23,673 nt of DNA from UBA1731 sp963653155 (lineage in GTDB: Bacteria > Verrucomicrobiota > Kiritimatiellia > RFP12 > UBA1067). Of the stretch, positions 15,517-22,831 are shown in pieces. The position numbers were made by a program, and so were the translations under genes. The notes under the pieces are model-generated. The model was not told where the DNA came from, made no database searches, and saw nothing but the letters and a program-made list of their open reading frames with translations. Location of the stretch: positions 1 through 23,673 of the forward strand of contig CAVJWR010000048.1 in NCBI GenBank assembly GCA_963653155.1. Direction: 5' to 3'. Positions within the stretch are counted from its first letter, which is position 1. Every line of letters starts with the position of its first letter.

Positions 15517-16105
15517 GTCTACGCCAATTTTCGCGCATCGCCTTCACGCTGCGGGAGAATATCTGATCCACGTTTGCCTCAGTCAGGTCGAACATCTCTG
15601 CGACCTCCGCGCTCGACAGGTGCATGCGCGTCTTCAGCAGCAGCACATATGCCTTACGCGGGTCATCGTTCCAGAGGTCCTTGAAGCAACGGTGCGTCAT
15701 CAGCCACACTTCCCTCTTTACGACACCATGATCGTCAACAGGAATTGACATCGGCTCGCCGCTGTCGCTACGCTCCGCCGTGCCCTCCAAGGAAAACTCG
15801 CCATGCTGGCTTGGGTTGGCGCGGGTGACGTACCCCCGCACGTACTGGCGCATCCAGCCCCACAGGCTGCCCCCATCGTTGCGGAACAGTTTTATCTTCC
15901 CGCGTCCAATCATCTCCTCGTACAGCATTCCCATGAGGTCGCCATCCGTGATGCAGTACTTTTTCGCGAGATCCGCCGAGCGCAACGAGCGCACCTCCGG
16001 GACTATCACGTTTTCCCACACGAGCTTCCATCCGGCATCACCGCCAGCCCTCACGAGATCGTATGTGCTATCGTCCGTGCCGTCCATACGCCTATTTTCC
16101 ACCAT
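15503..16105 (-). CDS. small sigma-70-family (ECF-like) RNA polymerase sigma factor
   Basis: About 200 residues with the two-domain layout of an ECF-type sigma factor, which directs RNA polymerase to a specific promoter set. Residues about 20-95 resemble region 2 (a helical stretch ending LWGWMRQYVRGYVTR, like the WLRRIVRN end of region 2). Residues about 145-195 resemble region 4 with a helix-turn-helix (LSSAEVAEMFDLTEANVDQIFSRSVKAM). Sequence similarity to well-known ECF groups looks low. Start: the ATG at 16105 is 3 nt after the kdsB stop; an ATG at 16087 (194 residues) is equally possible, as neither has a strong Shine-Dalgarno. It overlaps the downstream 105-residue ORF by 14 nt. Being tied to kdsB and lysA suggests an envelope-related regulon, which is inference. 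Confidence 0.78.
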   Translation of the reverse strand: MVENRRMDGTDDSTYDLVRAGGDAGWKLVWENVIVPEVRSLRSADLAKKYCITDGDLMGMLYEEMIGRGKIKLFRNDGGSLWGWMRQYVRGYVTRANPSQHGEFSLEGTAERSDSGEPMSIPVDDHGVVKREVWLMTHRCFKDLWNDDPRKAYVLLLKTRMHLSSAEVAEMFDLTEANVDQIFSRSVKAMRENWRRHEKS

Positions 16106-16108
16106 GCG

Positions 16109-16864
16109 CTACCGCACCGAACCGGACCTTGATTCGAGTATCTTCGCGACACGCTCCGCGTCTTCGGGGGCATCCACGCCAACGCCCTGATCATCCGTCC
16201 GTATGACCGCGATCTTGCCGCCCATCCAGAGTGCGCGAAGCTGCTCAAGCTTCTCCGTCAGCTCAAGCGCACACGGAGGTTCGGCAATGTACCTCTTCAG
16301 GAAGCTGCCGCGATATGCGTAGATGCCAAGGTGCCGTACATACATTCCGCCAGCGAGATCCGGTTCATGATCCCGGTTGCACGGGATCGGACATCGCGAG
16401 AAGTACAGTGCGCCGTCATCGCGGTCGAGCACCACCTTCACGACCGTCTTCGCCGCAAGGTCGGATTCTGTCCTGATCGGCGAGACCGCCGTGGCCATGT
16501 CCCATTTCAGGTCGGACTTCATTCGGGCGACAAGGCTGTCGATCAGCCCCGGATCAATAAGAGGCTCATCCCCCTGAATGTTCACGAGGATGTCGTCATC
16601 GGCGAAATCCCCCGCCGCGCAAGCGATGCGGTCCGTGCCACTCGGCAGTTCGCTTGGCGTCATGACCGCCTTGCCGCCATGAGCCTCGACTGCATCCTTG
16701 ATGCGAAGATCGTCCGTGGCCACAACGACATCGTCAAGCGACTTTGCCTTCTTCACCGCATCTACCACCCATGCGACAAGGGGCTTGCCCGCAAGCATGG
16801 CCAAAGGCTTGCCGGGAAAACGGCTTGAGCCGTACCTGCTTGGAATGATACCGACTGTCTTCAT
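16109..16864 (-). CDS. kdsB: 3-deoxy-manno-octulosonate cytidylyltransferase
   Basis: It activates Kdo with CTP to CMP-Kdo for the inner core of lipopolysaccharide, a cytoplasmic step and a strong sign of a Gram-negative envelope. The 251-residue product has normal length. Motifs: IIPSRYGSSRFPGKPL (6-21, nucleotide-binding loop), PSGTDRIACA, NIQGDEPLI (94-102), LYFSRCPIP, HLGIYAYR and LELTEKLEQLRAL, all standard for KdsB. The ATG has AAGGA 7 nt upstream. It follows lysA by 52 nt and ends 3 nt before the sigma factor ORF. No other Kdo genes (kdsA, kdsC, kdsD) are in view. Confidence 0.96.
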   Translation of the reverse strand: MKTVGIIPSRYGSSRFPGKPLAMLAGKPLVAWVVDAVKKAKSLDDVVVATDDLRIKDAVEAHGGKAVMTPSELPSGTDRIACAAGDFADDDILVNIQGDEPLIDPGLIDSLVARMKSDLKWDMATAVSPIRTESDLAAKTVVKVVLDRDDGALYFSRCPIPCNRDHEPDLAGGMYVRHLGIYAYRGSFLKRYIAEPPCALELTEKLEQLRALWMGGKIAVIRTDDQGVGVDAPEDAERVAKILESRSGSVR

Positions 16865-16916
16865 AGTTCTTTCCTTACCTGAAATGTTGATGGGCTATCC
16901 GCCATGCTCGCGACCG

Positions 16917-18191
16917 TCACTTGCCCGATAGCCCCGGAAAGTCAAGCGTCGCAAAGTAGTCCGCAAGGGTCTCGGCTCTCCTGATCTCCTTTACGCTGCC
17001 ATCCTCCCTAAGCAAAAGCTCTGCGCTGCGGAGCTTCGCGTTGTACTGGAATCCCATCGCGTGTCCGTGTGCGCCGGCATCGTGGATCGCAACAATGTCG
17101 CCGGGCCTCATCTCCGGAAGTTCCCTGTCTATCGCGAACTTGTCGTTGTTTTCGCAAAGCGACCCCGTCACGTCGCACTTGACCACGGGGCGAGCCGCCG
17201 CGTCATCCGCCATCAGCGTGATGTGGTGGTAGGCACCGTACAGGGCCGGCCTCATGAGGTTCGCCATGCAGGCGTCAAGGCCCACGTACGTCTTGTACGT
17301 CTTCTTGACGTGGCGCACACGCGACACGAGCCAACCGTACGGCCCGGTAATGCAGCGTCCGCACTCCATGTACAGGCGAGGCTCAGGGTAGCCTTTCGAC
17401 GTAAGGCGCTCCCTGCACGCCGCCTCTATGCCCTTGCCAACGAACTCAAGATCCATCGCCTTCTGTTCGGGCCGATACGGGATGCCGATTCCGCCGCCGA
17501 TGTTCACGAACTCGAATGTGATCCCCACGGCCTCGGAAATCTCCGCGACAAGGTCGAAAAGCAAGGTGGCGGTATCGATGATGTACTGCGGATCAAGCTC
17601 ATTGGAGGCAACCATCGTGTGCAGGCCGAACCTCTCTACGCCAGTCGCCTTCATTGCGCGGTAGCATTCGAAGAGCTGTGGCTTGGTGAATCCGTATTTC
17701 GCCTCTTCCGGCTTGCCTATGATCGCATTGCCGCCCTTGAGCGGTCCCGGATTCCAGCGGCAGCACATCAGCTTCGGGAGTGGCTTGCCGGACGCCTTAA
17801 GGGTCTTCACAAGGAAATCCCAGTGCGTTATGTCGTCGAGGTTGATTATCGCCCCAAGCTCGGCGGCCTTGAGGAACTCCTCGGCAGGCGTATCGTTCGA
17901 CGTGAACATGATCGATTCGCCTACGTTGCCGACGGCCTCCGCGAGAACAAGCTCTCCGAGCGACGAGCAGTCGCTGCCGAACCCCTCCTCGCGCAGGATG
18001 GACATGAGGTGCGGGTTTGGCGCAGCCTTTACGGCAAAGAACTCCCTGAAGCCCTTGTTCCAGGCGAATGCCGCCTTAAGCCTGCGGGCGTTGGCCCGGA
18101 TTGCCCTCTCGTCGTATATGTGGAATGGTGTGGGATGCTCGGCGGCGATCTTCTCTATCTCCGCAACGGTAAACGGTGTTGTCTTCGTCAT
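16917..18191 (-). CDS. lysA: diaminopimelate decarboxylase
   Basis: A PLP enzyme converting meso-diaminopimelate to lysine, the last step of lysine synthesis. The 424-residue product shows FFAVKAAPNP with the PLP-binding K55, a phosphate-binding NIGGGIGIPY (230-239), ECGRCITGPYGWLV (276-289; many relatives have EPGR), MRPALYGAYHHI and the active-site CENND (346-350). Start: the ATG at 18191 has AAGGAG 5 nt upstream; the longer upstream frame would run back to the trmH stop and lacks such a site. It lies 43 nt after trmH, with a possible internal promoter in the gap. Carboxynorspermidine decarboxylase is a related alternative, but the CENND and RPALYGAYH motifs favour LysA. Confidence 0.9.
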   Translation of the reverse strand: MTKTTPFTVAEIEKIAAEHPTPFHIYDERAIRANARRLKAAFAWNKGFREFFAVKAAPNPHLMSILREEGFGSDCSSLGELVLAEAVGNVGESIMFTSNDTPAEEFLKAAELGAIINLDDITHWDFLVKTLKASGKPLPKLMCCRWNPGPLKGGNAIIGKPEEAKYGFTKPQLFECYRAMKATGVERFGLHTMVASNELDPQYIIDTATLLFDLVAEISEAVGITFEFVNIGGGIGIPYRPEQKAMDLEFVGKGIEAACRERLTSKGYPEPRLYMECGRCITGPYGWLVSRVRHVKKTYKTYVGLDACMANLMRPALYGAYHHITLMADDAAARPVVKCDVTGSLCENNDKFAIDRELPEMRPGDIVAIHDAGAHGHAMGFQYNAKLRSAELLLREDGSVKEIRRAETLADYFATLDFPGLSGK

Positions 18192-18219
18192 GTATGCTCC
18201 TTGCATAAACAAGTTGCGT

Positions 18220-18249
18220 ATTGTATCACATCCGTCAGTGGTCATGATG
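18220..18249 (-). promoter_or_regulatory. possible secondary promoter for lysA
   Basis: On the minus strand TACAAT (18220-18225) is preceded by TGA, an extended -10, at the 3' end of the trmH gene. No good -35 is visible at 16-18 nt. It may give lysA, kdsB and the sigma gene some independence from trmH. Confidence 0.35.
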
Positions 18250-19098
18250 CCCTTCGCCGTGCCACGGGACAAACGGCGGCACGGCGTCGATGCCGGCCAC
18301 TATGCGCTGGCGCACCGCCTCGTACAGCAGGATCGTGGCGGCGGCGGATACGTTCAGCGAATCGGCAAGGCCAAGCATCGGTATGCGCACCCTGAGTTCC
18401 GCTCCATCCATCCACTTCTGCGTAAGCCCGTACTGCTCCGCGCCGAGCGCGATGGCGACGTTGCCGGTGAGGTCAACCTCGAAATGCAGTTTCTCGGCAT
18501 GTGGCGTTGCGGCCAATATCTTGAAGTTTCTGGCCTTGAGCCAGGCAAGCGCCTCTTCTGACGATGCCTCCACTATAGGCACGGAAAACATAGTGCCCGT
18601 GGAAGCCCGCACGACGTTCGGGTTGTGGATGTCGGTAGTCCTGTCGCACACGATGACGGCCGCAACCTTGGCCGCATCCGCGCTACGCAGGATCGTGCCG
18701 AGGTTGCCGGGCTTCTCTATGGACTCCGTCACCACCACAAGCGCATTCGGCGGCAGATTGAGGTCCGAAAGCCGTATCGACACGTGCGGGCCAATCATCA
18801 GCAAGCCGTCGGGACGCTCCTTGTAGGCCATTTTCACGAATGCGGACTTCGAGCAGAGGAACACGTCTGCGCCCGCGCGTTCCGCATCGTCCACGAGCTG
18901 CCGCTCGTTCTCGTTTTTGAGGTACAGTTCCGGGCAGTGGAACATGGCACGTGGACGGTATCCATTGTCCAACGCCCTGCGGCACTCGCGGAACCCCTCC
19001 ACTATCATGTCGCCGGTCTCCTCGCGCGTTGAGCACGAGCGCAACTTCACCACATACTTCACCTTTGGATTCGCGGGGCTTGTCAATTCCGTTCGCAC
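18235..19098 (-). CDS. TrmH/SpoU-family RNA 2'-O-ribose methyltransferase
   Basis: A 287-residue SAM-dependent methyltransferase of the SPOUT fold. The N-terminal substrate-binding part (about 1-110) begins with TSPANPKVKYVVKLRS, as in 23S rRNA ribose methylases. The catalytic domain has the three family motifs: EKPGNLGTILRSADA (128-142), ALGAEQYGLT (217-226) and IPMLGLADSLNVSAAATILLYE (239-260), which form the trefoil knot. It probably modifies 23S rRNA, but the exact nucleotide cannot be told. The C terminus ends in a short His-rich tail (HGEGHHDH). The start is GTG with AAGGAG 7 nt upstream. It is the first gene after the promoter at 19138-19167. Confidence 0.9.
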   Translation of the reverse strand: MRTELTSPANPKVKYVVKLRSCSTREETGDMIVEGFRECRRALDNGYRPRAMFHCPELYLKNENERQLVDDAERAGADVFLCSKSAFVKMAYKERPDGLLMIGPHVSIRLSDLNLPPNALVVVTESIEKPGNLGTILRSADAAKVAAVIVCDRTTDIHNPNVVRASTGTMFSVPIVEASSEEALAWLKARNFKILAATPHAEKLHFEVDLTGNVAIALGAEQYGLTQKWMDGAELRVRIPMLGLADSLNVSAAATILLYEAVRQRIVAGIDAVPPFVPWHGEGHHDH

Positions 19099-19109
19099 AA
19101 AAACTCTCC

Positions 19110-19130
19110 TTAAAGTCTTCCGTAATTCAT
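19110..19130 (-). other. possible six-codon leader ORF in front of the trmH-family gene
   Basis: ATG-AAT-TAC-GGA-AGA-CTT-TAA (MNYGRL) begins almost at the predicted transcription start and ends inside the AAGGAG Shine-Dalgarno of the methyltransferase. It would be leaderless. It may be chance, but the stop/Shine-Dalgarno overlap would allow translational coupling. Confidence 0.25.
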
Positions 19131-19137
19131 GCGCCCG

Positions 19138-19167
19138 ATTATACCACGAATCCGCCCCACTGCGGAA
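19138..19167 (-). promoter_or_regulatory. extended -10 promoter for the trmH-lysA-kdsB-sigma unit
   Basis: On the minus strand a perfect TATAAT (19138-19143) is preceded by TGG; a weak -35, TTCCGC (19162-19167), lies 18 nt upstream. Transcription would start near 19131, giving a leader of about 33 nt to the GTG start. Confidence 0.6.
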
Positions 19168-19203
19168 AAGTGTTGTGGCAAAGCCTCGCCGTCGTGCGTC
19201 TCT

Positions 19204-20292
19204 TTACGAATCGCCAAAGTATCTTGCGGCGATATCGAAATCCTCGGATGCCGGCCACGACGTTACATTGCGCAATATGGCGAGAAAGCGGTGTGTCTGC
19301 GGATCCACCGCCAGAAACGAATTGCCGCCGTATATCATTCCGAAACGGTACAGCACCTTGCGTCCGCAGCCAAGACTGCGCACATTCAGCATTCCGCACA
19401 GCTCGCCATCTTGGCGCTGTCCGATCGGTCTGGACGAAAGATCCGCCTCTACTATTGGCCAATACGCCTTGACGAATTTGGCCACATCCGAAGCCGAAGA
19501 GAATATGGACCCCATTCCGCGAAGTGCGCTACCGAGGCGATGCTCAGGCACCTGCGAACCGCGTGGATACAGCCACGGGAGTTTCCCCGCGCATGGCGCC
19601 GTAAGCCGTTTTTGGGCTTCGCCCATAGGGCAGAACGACGTATCTTCCATCCCAAGCGGCTCAACCACCTCCGTTCGCAGGATTTCATCGATGGTGCGCC
19701 CTGTCGCATCTTCGGCGCACATGGCAAGCAGCGCGAAGCCCACATTGGAATACTGTCGCTCATGCGCCTTCAGGAATGCAAGCGTACGGCGACTTGAGAG
19801 TTCCGGAGCAAACTGCTCCCGCGAATCAAATCCCCCGTAGATGTGGGTGCCGAACAGGCCACACATCAGGGCCGTATGCCAGTCGATAGGATTCCAGGGG
19901 TTGAGGAATTCGCGCGGGAGACCAGACCTGCCGTCCAGAAGATCCCGTAGCGTAACCGATTCGTACTCCTGCGGCAGGTCAAGCTTCGATACCGACCTTA
20001 CGCTGAGATCCAGATCGATGGCGCCACGCCGCTCCATGTTGACAAGGGCAAGGTGGACATACAGTTTTCCAAGCGACGCAACGCGAAAGATGCGGTGAGG
20101 GTCGCCTGCCAGCGTGGATTCCGTGACCACTGCGCATTCTGGATCGCCAACCTCGTTCAGGTAGAAGTCACGAATCGACTCCGCGCTGGCATTGGCGGGA
20201 ATCGCCGCACAGCCATGCATCACCGCAATAGCAGACGCAAAAAGCGCAAGGGAAGATGCCAAGGCCCACTTCCCTGCGATGCCGCGATACAT
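19204..20292 (-). CDS. exported serine hydrolase of the beta-lactamase/penicillin-binding protein family
   Basis: About 362 residues. It begins with a signal-like stretch (positive MYRGIAGK, then WALASSLALFASAIAVMHGCA), so it should act in the periplasm, possibly as a lipoprotein with C28, although MHGC is a poor lipobox. The beta-lactamase (class C/EstB-like) fold is indicated by S73-L-G-K76 (SxxK) and Y181-S-N183 (YxN), both spaced as in the family. The third motif, normally KTG or HxG, is represented only by YGG (321-323), which hints at a changed activity. Such proteins include DD-peptidases, esterases and amidohydrolases; the substrate is unknown. Longer in-frame starts run into the HAD gene; the ATG at 20292 fits the signal peptide and is 28 nt after that gene. 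Confidence 0.8.
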   Translation of the reverse strand: MYRGIAGKWALASSLALFASAIAVMHGCAAIPANASAESIRDFYLNEVGDPECAVVTESTLAGDPHRIFRVASLGKLYVHLALVNMERRGAIDLDLSVRSVSKLDLPQEYESVTLRDLLDGRSGLPREFLNPWNPIDWHTALMCGLFGTHIYGGFDSREQFAPELSSRRTLAFLKAHERQYSNVGFALLAMCAEDATGRTIDEILRTEVVEPLGMEDTSFCPMGEAQKRLTAPCAGKLPWLYPRGSQVPEHRLGSALRGMGSIFSSASDVAKFVKAYWPIVEADLSSRPIGQRQDGELCGMLNVRSLGCGRKVLYRFGMIYGGNSFLAVDPQTHRFLAILRNVTSWPASEDFDIAARYFGDS

Positions 20293-20320
20293 CTTACGTC
20301 CGATGTGAATCAGTCCCACT

Positions 20321-20972
20321 TCAGGGCAGCCTATCCTTGATTTCATCTGCCCCGACAAGCTCTTCCCTGGAGCCATATCCCCATGTAACGCCAACGGTAT
20401 GCATGCCGTTCACGCTTCCTGCGTCTATGTCCCCTTTCGTGTCGCCGACCATCACCGAATCCGAGTGGGATATCCCCATCTCCGAAAGGAGACGCGCAAG
20501 AAGATCCGGTTTCCTGTACTTCATTCCGGGTATGGAATCAAAGCTCCACACTCCATCAAAAAGGGAATCCCATCCGAGCTTCTTGACGATCTTCTGCGTG
20601 GGCGCATGGCGCTTGTTGGTGACGATGTACAGTTTCGCGCCGGAGGACTTGAGCGCATTCAACCATTCAGGCACTCCCGGATACGGAATTGTGTTCGGGA
20701 AGCCAGATTCGTCGTAGTTCAAGCGGAACCGCTCCACGACCTTCTCGACAAGCTCTGGGGACGCGTCATCGAAAACGTCGTAAACCACCTCTGTCGATCG
20801 TTGGGCCTATGGTGAACATTTCGTCGAATCTCGGACATTCCCTTCCGAGATCCGCGAGTGATTTCTTCCATGCGGCTATGATGTCCTCGCCTGTCCTCGC
20901 AAGCGTACCGTCAAAGTCGAAGAACCAATGACGGCGCCCAGCGCCATCACATCTGTCTTTAGAATCCTTCAT
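20321..20972 (-). pseudogene. HAD-superfamily phosphatase (phosphoglycolate phosphatase-like) with a frameshift
   Basis: Two frames together make one HAD hydrolase of about 216 residues. The first part (20972 to about 20793, 60 codons) holds motif I, DFDGTLARTGED. The second (about 20791 to 20321) holds motif II IVTNK, motif III Lys in KYRKPD and motif IV VMVGDTKGDID, as in Gph-type phosphatases. Ignoring one base at about 20792 joins GPTID directly to EVVYDVFDD with no lost residue. This is either a sequencing or assembly error or a recent inactivating insertion; no slippery sequence for programmed shifting is evident. As written, translation of the first frame ends after 68 codons. The gene starts 8 nt after the malic enzyme stop. 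Substrate is unassigned. Confidence 0.82.
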
Positions 20973-20980
20973 CTTGAAGG

Positions 20981-22279
20981 CTACGCCCTGTAGGCATTGC
21001 GCTTTTCAAGGGAGGCGCGGTATTCCGCAAGATCGACCTTGGACTGTGCCACGCCGCTCTTCACCGCAGCCTCGGCGACTGCGTAGGACACCTCCACGAA
21101 CAGACGGCGGTCGAATGGCTTCGGGATGATGTATCCGTCTCCGAAGACAAGGTTCTCATCGGGATAGAGGGCCTGCACCTCTGGCGTGACCGGCTTTCGC
21201 GCAAGCATGGCAAGCGCATTCGCGGCCGCGACCTTCATCTCCTTGTTGATGGTTCTCGCGCGCACGTCGAGCGCCCCACGGAACAGATACGGAAAGCCAA
21301 GCACGTTGTTGATCTGGTTCGGATAGTCGCTCCGTCCGGTCACCATCACGTAGCGGCGTCCTGCAAGCGCCTCTGCGACCTGCGCGGGATCGATTTCAGG
21401 ATCAGGGTTCGCCATCGCGAATATCGCCGGGAAATCAGCCATTTTCTTCACGTCATCGCCCGTGAGCACATTCGCGGCGGATACGCCGATGAACACGTCC
21501 GCGCCGACCAGCGCCTCCTTTAGCGTAAGCTTGTCGGTATCCACGGCATGCCTCCGCTTGTACGGATTGAGGTCTGTGCGGTCAATGCGGATCGTCCCCT
21601 TCGTGTCGCACATCGTGATGTCCTTCACGCCGGCGGCCTTGCACATCTCGCTTATCCGTATGCCGGCTGCCCCGGCGCCGTTCATCACGATCTTGAGTTC
21701 ATCCAGTTTCTTCCCGACAAGCTCCGCGTAGTTCATCACGCCAGAGAGCGCAATTACCGCCGTGCCCCACTGGTCATCGTGGAACACCGGGATGTCAAGC
21801 TCGGCATCGAGCGTATCCTCGATCTCAAAGCACGCTGGGGCGGCGATGTCCTCAAGATTCACGCCACCATACTGCGGGGCAAGCGCCTTCACGGCGTCAA
21901 TCACGCGCTTGGGGTCTGTCTTGCCCGTGTCCTTTCCGTCCATGCGGCAGTGCGCAAGAGGAACTGGCCAGGCATCCACGTCGCCGAACGACTTGAACAG
22001 CACCGCCTTGCCCTCCATCACAGGGATGGAAGCCGTTGCACCGAGGTCGCCGAGACCCAGGATCGCAGTGCCATCCGAAACCACGGCGACGAGATTCGGC
22101 TTCGCGGTGCATTCGTACACCATATCGGACTTTTCGGCGATAGCCTTCACGGCCTGCGCCACGCCTGGAGTGTACGCGAGGCACAGATCCTCTTTGGTCT
22201 TAAGCCCCTTGGGGAGGCATACGCTCACCTTGCCGCCCTTGTGGTAGGCCAGCACTTCCTCACGTGAGAATGATGCCAT
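20981..22279 (-). CDS. malic enzyme (oxaloacetate-decarboxylating malate dehydrogenase)
   Basis: It converts malate to pyruvate and CO2 with reduction of NAD(P)+, linking the C4 pool to pyruvate and supplying reducing power. The 432-residue product is the short bacterial form, without the phosphotransacetylase-like domain found in MaeB. Motifs: LAYTPGVA with Y36, VSDGTAILGLGDLG (67-80), FHDDQWGTA (metal and substrate site), the Rossmann motif NGAGAAGIRI, and FAMANPDPEI. The ATG at 22279 has AAGGA 5 nt upstream, within the end of ppiB, and is 1 nt after the ppiB stop, so the two are translationally coupled. Cofactor choice (NAD or NADP) cannot be told from sequence by eye. Confidence 0.94.
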   Translation of the reverse strand: MASFSREEVLAYHKGGKVSVCLPKGLKTKEDLCLAYTPGVAQAVKAIAEKSDMVYECTAKPNLVAVVSDGTAILGLGDLGATASIPVMEGKAVLFKSFGDVDAWPVPLAHCRMDGKDTGKTDPKRVIDAVKALAPQYGGVNLEDIAAPACFEIEDTLDAELDIPVFHDDQWGTAVIALSGVMNYAELVGKKLDELKIVMNGAGAAGIRISEMCKAAGVKDITMCDTKGTIRIDRTDLNPYKRRHAVDTDKLTLKEALVGADVFIGVSAANVLTGDDVKKMADFPAIFAMANPDPEIDPAQVAEALAGRRYVMVTGRSDYPNQINNVLGFPYLFRGALDVRARTINKEMKVAAANALAMLARKPVTPEVQALYPDENLVFGDGYIIPKPFDRRLFVEVSYAVAEAAVKSGVAQSKVDLAEYRASLEKRNAYRA

Positions 22280-22280
22280 A

Positions 22281-22799
22281 TCAGTCCTTCTTCCCTTCTG
22301 CCGGCTCTTCAATCGTCACGCTCTTGATCGAAACGGTGCGCACCGGCACATCTTGATGCATCCCGCGATTGCCGGTCTCAACCTTCGCGATCTTGTCCAC
22401 CACATCCATTCCCTTCGTGACCTTGCCGAATACGGCATAGCCGAATCCCTGCGGCGTGGGGTTGCGGAAATCGAGGAATCCGTTATCCACGAGGTTGATG
22501 AAGAACTGGCTCGTCGCGGAATCGACGACCATGGTCCGCGCCATCGCAATCGTCCCACGGGCATTCTTGAGGCCGTTCATCGCCTCGTTGCGGATCGGGG
22601 CCTTTGTGGGCTTCTGATCCATGTCGGGCGTGAAGCCGCCACCCTGAATCATGAAGCCATCTATCACGCGGTGGAATATCGTACCATTGTAGTGGCCGCT
22701 CTTTGCGTAGTCCACGAAGTTCTTGACCGTCGCCGGAGCCTTCTTCTCGTCAAGTTCGAGCTCTATGGCGCCAAGATCCGTCTCTATTTTCGCTTTCAT
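22281..22799 (-). CDS. ppiB: cyclophilin-type peptidyl-prolyl cis-trans isomerase
   Basis: It accelerates proline isomerisation during protein folding. The 172-residue product is a single cyclophilin domain with IFHRVIDGFMIQGGGF (41-56, including the catalytic Arg in FHRV), TIAMARTMVVDSATSQFFINLVDN and GYAVFGKVTKGMDVVDKI, all typical. There is no signal peptide, which favours the cytoplasmic form. The ATG has AGGAGA about 7 nt upstream. It sits 32 nt after the LarA-like gene and 1 nt before the malic enzyme. Confidence 0.95.
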   Translation of the reverse strand: MKAKIETDLGAIELELDEKKAPATVKNFVDYAKSGHYNGTIFHRVIDGFMIQGGGFTPDMDQKPTKAPIRNEAMNGLKNARGTIAMARTMVVDSATSQFFINLVDNGFLDFRNPTPQGFGYAVFGKVTKGMDVVDKIAKVETGNRGMHQDVPVRTVSIKSVTIEEPAEGKKD

Positions 22800-22831
22800 C
22801 GTTTCTCTCCTGTATTCAATTCTGCGTTATG

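Noticed and set aside
17061..18395. A 444-codon open frame on the plus strand
   Set aside because: It lies antisense to lysA, which has full motif support, and its translation is Arg/His/Val-rich without recognisable motifs. Long antisense frames are expected in GC-rich genes.
19177..19190. Short stem GGCGA/TTGCC followed by a few T downstream of the serine hydrolase
   Set aside because: Only five pairs with one wobble, and the TTTT lies about seven nt away; too weak to call a terminator.
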